The position numbers were made by a program, and so were the translations under genes. The notes under the pieces were generated by a model that did not search any database, was not told the DNA's origin, and saw only the letters and a list, made by a program, of their open reading frames with translations. Shown here piece after piece: positions 58,855 to 64,000 of a stretch of DNA of 64,000 nt; the stretch's first letter is position 1, and each line of letters begins with the position of its first letter. Location: NCBI GenBank assembly GCA_041753575.1, contig JBGSUA010000155.1:1-64000 (forward strand), in the 5' to 3' direction. This DNA is from CG2-30-51-40 sp041753575. GTDB lineage: Bacteria; Desulfobacterota; DSM-4660; Desulfatiglandales; Desulfatiglandaceae.

Positions 58855-60207
58855 ATGACGGAGAAACGAACGACATTAAAGGCCGAGATCATGGTCATAG
58901 ACGATGATTCCGTGACCCTCAAAAACCTCAGGCGCATCCTCGAAAACGATGGCCATGCGGTTTCAACCTTCACTGATCCCGAGCGTGCTCTCAAGAGAAT
59001 GGACGAGAAAGGTTATGACCTCGTCGTAAGCGATGTCAGGATGCCGGGCATGGACGGCCTTTCGGTGATGGAGAAGGTCAAGGGGCGCTTTCCCTTTATT
59101 GAACTTATACTTATCACCGGTTATGCGAGCCTCGAAGGAGCTGTCGAGGCCACCAAGAGAGGGGCATACCATTATCTGGCAAAACCATTTACTCCGGAAG
59201 ACCTGCGTGGGGTCGTATCCAAGGCCCTTGAGGAAAAGAGGCTGAGGGATGAGGCCAGGGATGTAACAAACAACGGGCATGTCCTCATCGGAAAGAGCGC
59301 GAAGATAAGAGAGGTTGAGCAGCTCATAGAAAGGATCGCGCCGCTTGAGTGCAACATTTTGATAACAGGGGATTCAGGAGCAGGCAAGGAGCTTGCGGCA
59401 AGGTCCATCCACAGCCAAAGCAAAAGGGCGGCAGGGCCTTTCACGGCATTCAACTGCGGGGGGTTCAGCGAGGAACTCGTCGCAAACGAGCTTTTCGGAC
59501 ATGAAAAAGATGCATTTACAGGGGCCAGGAGCAGAAAGATAGGCATCTTGGAGACCGCAAGCGGGGGGACGCTTTTTCTGGATGAGGTTGGAGAGATGCC
59601 CCTTTCCATGCAGATAAAGCTCCTGCGCGTGATCCAGGAAAGGGAACTCATACGAGTTGGGGGCGTAAGCCCTGTTCCGCTGGATATAAGGGTAATAGCC
59701 GCGACCGCGAGGGACTTGAAGACCGCAGTCACGGAGGGAATATTCAGGCAGGACCTCTATTTCAGGCTTAACGTGGTAAATATCAATCTGCCGCGGCTCG
59801 CAGAGAGAAAGGAAGACATTGCGCTTCTTGCGTACCACTTTCTTGCTAAGTTTCAGCGCCGATCGGGAAAGACTGTGAAGGCAATCTCCTCAGACGCCTT
59901 GAATATCCTCATAAACTACGCATACCCGGGCAACGTCAGGGAGCTTGAAAACATAATGGAGAGGGCTCTGGCCCTTTGTGACGGTCACACCATCCAGGTG
60001 CATGATCTTCCAGAGGACCTGGGGAAGGTTGATCTCCATATCTTCGAGCGAACTGATTCCCCTCTTATGACCCTCGAAGAGCTTGAGCGGGACTATATCA
60101 GGCATGTTCTCCATCTGAGCGGCGGGGCGAAAGGGGAGGCCGCCAGGATCCTGGGTATTGATCGCGCTTCTCTCTGGAGGAGAATGAAAAAATACGACCT
60201 GGAGTGA
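58855..60207 (+). CDS. Sigma-54-family response regulator (NtrC/AtoC-like) with altered GAFTGA loop
   Basis: 450 residues in the classical three domains. Receiver: DDD near 16-18, phosphorylated Asp 60 in VVSDVRMPGMDG, conserved Lys 110 in LAKPF. AAA+ domain: Walker A TGDSGAGKE (171-179), the sigma-54 contact loop reads DAFTGA at 219-224 instead of GAFTGA, Walker B LFLDEVGEMP near 240, sensor region YFRLNVVNINLPRLAER and PGNVRELENIMERA. C-terminal Fis-type HTH: GEAARILGIDRASLWRRMKK. No histidine kinase gene is adjacent. The first Gly of the loop is usually needed for activating sigma-54 polymerase, so the mechanism may differ here. Targets unknown. Confidence 0.9.
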   Translation: MTEKRTTLKAEIMVIDDDSVTLKNLRRILENDGHAVSTFTDPERALKRMDEKGYDLVVSDVRMPGMDGLSVMEKVKGRFPFIELILITGYASLEGAVEATKRGAYHYLAKPFTPEDLRGVVSKALEEKRLRDEARDVTNNGHVLIGKSAKIREVEQLIERIAPLECNILITGDSGAGKELAARSIHSQSKRAAGPFTAFNCGGFSEELVANELFGHEKDAFTGARSRKIGILETASGGTLFLDEVGEMPLSMQIKLLRVIQERELIRVGGVSPVPLDIRVIAATARDLKTAVTEGIFRQDLYFRLNVVNINLPRLAERKEDIALLAYHFLAKFQRRSGKTVKAISSDALNILINYAYPGNVRELENIMERALALCDGHTIQVHDLPEDLGKVDLHIFERTDSPLMTLEELERDYIRHVLHLSGGAKGEAARILGIDRASLWRRMKKYDLE

Positions 60208-60439
60208 TCCTTTCGTTAATGAAACATCTATGCTCGATTTTGCAACGCATGGTTCCGGCCTTAATGGGGGAGACTTTGACAACTTTTCGCCTTAGAAGTC
60301 TTTGCCTCTGAAACATCCTCTTCTTCTTTTGCACAGCCTCCACGGCGCCCAATTTCAATAATAATTAAATAAATTAAATATATTAACCTCCGGGGCACGC
60401 GTTTTGCCATACAATCGGCAGAGGAGGGTTTTTGGTGCC

Positions 60440-60898
60440 ATGTTTCAAAGGCTTCTCGTTGTTTTCGAAAATGAAAAGATCTGCCCTGAGGCCCTTGAGT
60501 TTGCAAAGGGTCTTGCCCTGCGGATGGATTCCGAGGTGACCCTGCTCATGCTCATAGAGATGCCTTTTGAGGAGAGGTCTCTTTTGGGAACGAAGCGGGC
60601 GGCTCTGATGGAGGCGGAAAAGCGGATATCGAGAGAGCTTTCGCAAAGGGGGAGCGAGTTCTTAAAGAAGGGCATTACCCTCGGCACGGCCATAAGGGTC
60701 GGAAGTCCGGCGGAGGAGTTTCTCAAGTTTCTGGCCGAGAGGTCACCCTTTCAGACCATTGTTTGGGGCAGCAGCGAGGATCTTCAGGAATGCGGGCAGG
60801 GCTTAAAGAGCCACTGGCTGAGCAGGCTGAGCGCAAAGCTCGAGTGCCCGATTGTTACAGTAGGGCCAAAGAGGCAGGAAAGAGAATCTCCGAGATGA
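60440..60898 (+). CDS. UspA-family universal stress protein
   Basis: 152 residues, a single Usp domain. The N-terminus FQRLLVVFENEKICPEALEF and the C-terminal segments VRVGSPAEEFLKFLAERSPF (approximately) and KLECPIVTVGPKR match the family. The usual ATP-binding loop G-x2-G-x9-G-S/T is replaced by IVWGSSEDLQECGQGLKSHW, so nucleotide binding is uncertain. GAGGAGGG at 60421 favours the ATG at 60440 over 60404. The 232-nt gap before it is AT-rich around 60355-60385 (possible promoter) and has no gene. A permease gene follows after 37 nt, suggesting co-transcription. Confidence 0.82.
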   Translation: MFQRLLVVFENEKICPEALEFAKGLALRMDSEVTLLMLIEMPFEERSLLGTKRAALMEAEKRISRELSQRGSEFLKKGITLGTAIRVGSPAEEFLKFLAERSPFQTIVWGSSEDLQECGQGLKSHWLSRLSAKLECPIVTVGPKRQERESPR

Positions 60899-60935
60899 AG
60901 CCTGGAGCAAATCTAATTGGTGAGGTGTTTATTGA

Positions 60936-62738
60936 ATGAAGCCTTTGACCTTTGAAATGATAATGGTGATGTCAATCATCGGAATCGCGGTGTTTCTTTT
61001 CATTGTGGAGTGGGTTCGCGTGGATGTTGTGGCGATACTGGTAATGGTGGGCCTTCCGCTCCTTGGTCTTGTCACGCCCAAGGAGGCGTTCGTAGGTTTG
61101 AGCAGTAACGCGGTTGTCTCGATTATTGCGGTTATAATAATAGGGGCCGGCCTCGACAGGACAGGCGTTGTGAACAGGATGGTCGCGCCCCTCCTTAAGA
61201 TAGCGGGTAACAGTGCATCTCGCATTGTCATCGCCATATGCCTGGCAATAGCTGCCATCTCCAGCTTCATGCAGAATGTGGGGGCAGCCGCCCTTTTTCT
61301 CCCTGCCGTCCAGAGGGTAAGCCGCACCCTCAAGATTTCCATAAGCAGACTTTTGATGCCGATCGGTTTCAGTGCCATCCTGGGGGGTACGGTAACGCTG
61401 GTTGGATCGAGCCCCTTGATCCTGTTGAACGACCTTCTGGTTCCTTTCAACCTTAAACCCTTCGGGCTTTTTGATGTGACACCCGTTGGGCTTGCCCTTG
61501 TGGGAAGCGGAATAGCAATTTTCATTCTTTTGGGCCGATTCATTCTGCCTAAAGGCGAATCGGAATCCGGCGAGACTTCCTCGCCCGCAAAGTCCGAGGA
61601 TATCTCGGAGATGATCGGAGAGACCTTTGAGCTTCATACCCCTCCGGATTTCACCCTTTACAGGGATCCTGTCACGGTTGACGGTCTGAGGAGACGTTAC
61701 TTGGTAAATGTGATAGCAATGGTGGCCCCTCCCGACTTCAAGATCCTGAACCCTGAACCGGATCTGGAGATAAGATCCGATGTGGATATCGCCTTGTGCG
61801 GCAAGGAAAAAGACATAAGGCGCATGGCCGAGCAGGAAGGGATGCTGTTGAAGGAGCATGTCGAGGTTTTCAAAGAGGAGCTTGCCGATCAGAGTTCAGG
61901 AACTGTTGAGGCGGTCGTTCCCCCCAGGTCCCCGATTGTCGGCAAGACCATAAATGAGGCTGACATTCACAGGCGGTTCGGGGCCACACCGCTTGCCATC
62001 TACAGGGAGGGTGAGACCTATAGAAGCGATATCAGCGATATGGATCTAAGGGTGGGGGATGCCCTGCTTCTCCACGGCCCGTGGAAACGGCTTCAGGGGC
62101 TTCAAAAAGAGCGAACCCTGCTCCTTACAACCCCGATAGACGTTGAGCTTGTGAGACCTGAAAAGGCCATCTTGGCAACTGCATGGCTGGCGGTTTCCCT
62201 GGTGATGATACTGGTATTTAAGATTCAGCTCTCCGTGTGCCTGATGACTGGGGCTGTCGGAATGGTCGTAACAAGAGTTCTAAGCATAGACGAGGCCTAT
62301 CAATCGGTTGACTGGCGGACCATCTTCCTGCTCGGCGGCCTGATACCGCTTGGCATAGCCACCGAAAAGACAGGGACGGCGGCGTGGATCGCGCATACGG
62401 TTCTTAGCGCCATTGGCATGGTCCAGCCTATCGTGCTTCTGGCTGTCATAGGGATTCTAGCGACTGTTTTCTCGCTGGTGATTTCCAATGTGGGAGCGAC
62501 GGTTCTCCTGGTTCCGCTCGTCGTCAATATGGCTTTGGCCGCGGGCGCTGATCCTCGTATGGCTGCGCTCGTGGTGGGACTTGCGACGAGCAACTCTTTC
62601 ATCCTTCCAACCCACCAGGTGAACGCGCTCTACATGGGGCCGGGACATTACAGGAGCGTGGACTTCATGAAAGCCGGCAGCATTATCAGTATCAACTTCC
62701 TTGTGGTCATGATCGCCATGATTTACCTCTTTTACTAG
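60936..62738 (+). CDS. SLC13/DASS-type permease with two TrkA-C domains
   Basis: 600 residues. Six hydrophobic segments in the N-terminal part (about 8-205), with VSIIAVIIIGAGLDRTGVVN and GGTVTLVGSSPLILLNDLLV (first SNT/TVG-type hairpin motif). A central cytosolic part (about 220-400) contains two RCK_C/TrkA-C domains (LEIRSDVDIALCGKEKDIRR; IVGKTINEADIHRRFGATPL; LRVGDALLLHGPWKRL). The second membrane half follows (FLLGGLIPLGIATEKTGTAA; VGLATSNSFILPTHQVNALY). This design is common for divalent-anion or sulfate/dicarboxylate:Na+ symporters; the ligand is not known. It is between a UspA gene and cytidylate-kinase-like genes, and TrkA-C domains suggest allosteric control by a small ligand. Confidence 0.9.
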   Translation: MKPLTFEMIMVMSIIGIAVFLFIVEWVRVDVVAILVMVGLPLLGLVTPKEAFVGLSSNAVVSIIAVIIIGAGLDRTGVVNRMVAPLLKIAGNSASRIVIAICLAIAAISSFMQNVGAAALFLPAVQRVSRTLKISISRLLMPIGFSAILGGTVTLVGSSPLILLNDLLVPFNLKPFGLFDVTPVGLALVGSGIAIFILLGRFILPKGESESGETSSPAKSEDISEMIGETFELHTPPDFTLYRDPVTVDGLRRRYLVNVIAMVAPPDFKILNPEPDLEIRSDVDIALCGKEKDIRRMAEQEGMLLKEHVEVFKEELADQSSGTVEAVVPPRSPIVGKTINEADIHRRFGATPLAIYREGETYRSDISDMDLRVGDALLLHGPWKRLQGLQKERTLLLTTPIDVELVRPEKAILATAWLAVSLVMILVFKIQLSVCLMTGAVGMVVTRVLSIDEAYQSVDWRTIFLLGGLIPLGIATEKTGTAAWIAHTVLSAIGMVQPIVLLAVIGILATVFSLVISNVGATVLLVPLVVNMALAAGADPRMAALVVGLATSNSFILPTHQVNALYMGPGHYRSVDFMKAGSIISINFLVVMIAMIYLFY

Positions 62739-62809
62739 GGGGGGCTATTGGCTAATGAACTCAAGGCCGTGCAAGAGTGTAACAGACATTTCTGAGTGGA
62801 GGTGGTGAT

Positions 62810-63622
62810 ATGTCCATCATAACGATATCGAGAGGATCTTACAGCAGTGGAAAAGAGGTGGCCGAAAAGGTGGCGGCGTGCCTTCATTACGATTGCGTCA
62901 GCAGGGACATCCTGCTGGAGGCGAGCGACCGGTATGAGGTGGATGAGATAAAGCTGGTGAGGGCCATCCACGATGCTCCTTCTATCCTTGAAAGAAGAGG
63001 GAGGAAGAAGGAGACCTATATTGCCTATATCAGAAGCGCTCTGGTTTCCAGGGTGAGGAGTGATAACATAGTGTATCACGGCCTGGCGGGGCACCTGCTT
63101 CTCAGGGGTATCCCCCACGTTCTAAAGGTGAGGATAATTGCGGATCTTGAGAGACGCTCGGCCATGGAAGCGCAGAGAGAAGGCATAACTCTTGAAAAGG
63201 CGCGCTCAGCGATAATCGCCGATGACGAACAAAGGAGAAAATGGACCCAGAGCCTCTATGGAGTGGATCCATGGAACAGCTCCCTCTATGACCTGGTGGT
63301 AAAGGTTGATCGGCTTTCCATAGCGGATGCCGTTGATATTGTCTGCGACGCGGCGAAAAGAGAGGCATTCAAGACCACTTCTGCCTCCCAGCGAAAGATG
63401 GAAGACCTTGTGACCGCGTGCACTGTCAAGGCGGCGCTGGTAGAAGAGTTTCCCGAGGTTATGGTTTCAAGTGAATACGGCAATGTAATTATTCATTCAA
63501 CCTCCGGAGAGCGGCATGCCCATAAAATCCGAAAGGCAGCCAAGGCGCTTGAAGCCACTGTAGCGGGAATAAACAACATGGAGGTCCATGTTGAAGGCGG
63601 CGCGCCGGCCGGTGCCGTTTAG
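62810..63622 (+). CDS. Cytidylate-kinase-like family protein with C-terminal extension
   Basis: 270 residues. The first 190 residues match the cytidylate-kinase-like family (PF13189-type): IITISRGSYSSGKEVAEKVA (4-23), CVSRDILLEASDRYEVDEIK, DNIVYHGLAGHLLLRGIPHV near 86, and VRIIADLERRSAMEAQREGI with the LID-type arginines. The P-loop is degenerate, as usual in this family (GSYSSGKE). The C-terminal 80 residues form a small alpha/beta BON-like domain (VMVSSEYGNVIIHSTSGERH). True CMP kinase activity is not assured. GGAGGTGGTG precedes the ATG. A second family member begins 91 nt downstream. Confidence 0.82.
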   Translation: MSIITISRGSYSSGKEVAEKVAACLHYDCVSRDILLEASDRYEVDEIKLVRAIHDAPSILERRGRKKETYIAYIRSALVSRVRSDNIVYHGLAGHLLLRGIPHVLKVRIIADLERRSAMEAQREGITLEKARSAIIADDEQRRKWTQSLYGVDPWNSSLYDLVVKVDRLSIADAVDIVCDAAKREAFKTTSASQRKMEDLVTACTVKAALVEEFPEVMVSSEYGNVIIHSTSGERHAHKIRKAAKALEATVAGINNMEVHVEGGAPAGAV

Positions 63623-63713
63623 GCATCTTTTAGCGCTGAGAGAGATTATACGATCCCGGGCCCGCTTTCTATAACTGCTTACAAGAGCAAATTTTCCTGG
63701 AAAGGAGAGAACA

Positions 63714-64000
63714 ATGACTATTATTGCGATTTCATCAGATTCCTACGGGATGGGAAGGGAGATAGGGGAAAAGGCGGCGAAGAGGCTCGGCTATAGCTAT
63801 CTTGACCGGGAACTTCTCAAAGATATAGCCAAGTGTTCCGGCATCCCGGAGGGAAAGCTCCTGAAGGCCCTCGAGAAGACCCCTTCCGCCCTTGGTATGT
63901 CTGCCAAGGATCAGGCGATATATCTTGCCCATATAGAACAGTCGGTCATAGCCGAATTTCTAAAGGATAATGTGGTCTGTTGCGGTCTCGCGGCACATCT
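63714..64000 (+). CDS. Cytidylate-kinase-like family protein, 3' end cut by the window
   Basis: 95 codons are visible to the window edge. GAAAGGAGAGAAC precedes the ATG at 63714. The N-terminus IIAISSDSYGMGREIGEKAA, then KRLGYSYLDRELLKDIAKCS, and DNVVCCGLAAH near the edge parallel the preceding protein and the family. The P-loop position reads YGMGRE, with Arg in place of the kinase Lys, a common family variant. The two genes are tandem paralogues in one transcription unit. Whether this copy also has the C-terminal extension cannot be seen. Confidence 0.82.
   Translation, partial: MTIIAISSDSYGMGREIGEKAAKRLGYSYLDRELLKDIAKCSGIPEGKLLKALEKTPSALGMSAKDQAIYLAHIEQSVIAEFLKDNVVCCGLAAH

Noticed and set aside
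60972..61859. 295-codon minus-strand frame opposite the SLC13 permease
   Set aside because: The plus strand encodes clear membrane and TrkA-C domains; the antisense product has no recognisable pattern.

Overview
The window reads as chromosome from an anaerobic bacterium of the Desulfobacterota (old Deltaproteobacteria) type, probably a syntrophic or sulfate-reducing aromatic-acid degrader. The main reasons are a complete dearomatised-ring module of anaerobic benzoyl-CoA degradation (had, oah, dch), an ETF / acyl-CoA dehydrogenase / membrane Fe-S oxidoreductase cluster, Gram-negative envelope systems (TonB receptor, Mce lipid transport, several lipoproteins) and a sigma-54-family response regulator. 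This assignment is inference from gene content. No rRNA, tRNA or CRISPR array was found.

Layout. 1-10,421 (+): the end of a DUF432 gene, an MscS channel, a GT-A glycosyltransferase, then glycogen synthase, branching enzyme, a GH57/DUF3536 glucan hydrolase and 4-alpha-glucanotransferase, most with overlapping ends; a storage and osmotic-adaptation operon. 10,488-14,498 (-): a secreted zinc-metallopeptidase-like protein with its secreted partner, a double UspA protein and an ABC auxiliary lipoprotein. 14,781-19,014 (-): an Mce/Mla-type phospholipid transport operon headed by a cyclic-nucleotide/PAS membrane sensor and bracketed by two copies of a 180-200 bp repeat in inverted orientation. 19,479-24,472 (+): two lipoproteins (CsgG/FlgO-like with a DUF4384-like C-terminus; caspase-like) and RecD2. 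24,469-25,869 (-): a DUF4143-type ATPase.

26,304-32,532 (+): a TetR-controlled beta-oxidation and electron-transfer operon (tetR, FadF-like oxidoreductase, etfB, etfA, acyl-CoA dehydrogenase, VOC protein), followed by a secreted VWA protein. 34,549-39,203 (-): a complete branched-chain-type ABC importer, livKHMGF. 39,556-45,101 (+): a UPF0261 protein, an SDR and had-oah-dch. The importer, the TetR unit and the bam-type genes together suggest uptake and oxidation of aromatic or alicyclic acids, although the benzoyl-CoA reductase itself is outside the window.

45,310-50,359 is an accessory, partly decaying region: a nucleotidyltransferase/small-protein pair; a SUMF1-like lipoprotein whose C-terminus has the codon pattern of a diversity-generating-retroelement variable repeat; a TPR-like protein; a MntA remnant; a BrnT-like toxin with no normal start codon and its antitoxin; and a frameshifted potassium-channel remnant. 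58,214-50,376 (-) is a seven-gene operon of TonB receptor, solute-binding protein, SAM methyltransferase, two permeases and two ATPases, behind a 640-nt structured leader. 58,855-64,000 (+) carries an AtoC-like regulator with an altered GAFTGA loop, a UspA protein, an SLC13/TrkA-C permease and two cytidylate-kinase-like proteins.

The strongest leads are the retroelement-type variable repeat (47,151-47,252), the TonB/ABC/methyltransferase operon with its leader, the inverted repeats around the Mce operon, and the FadF-like protein that has lost every cysteine of one cluster-binding domain.
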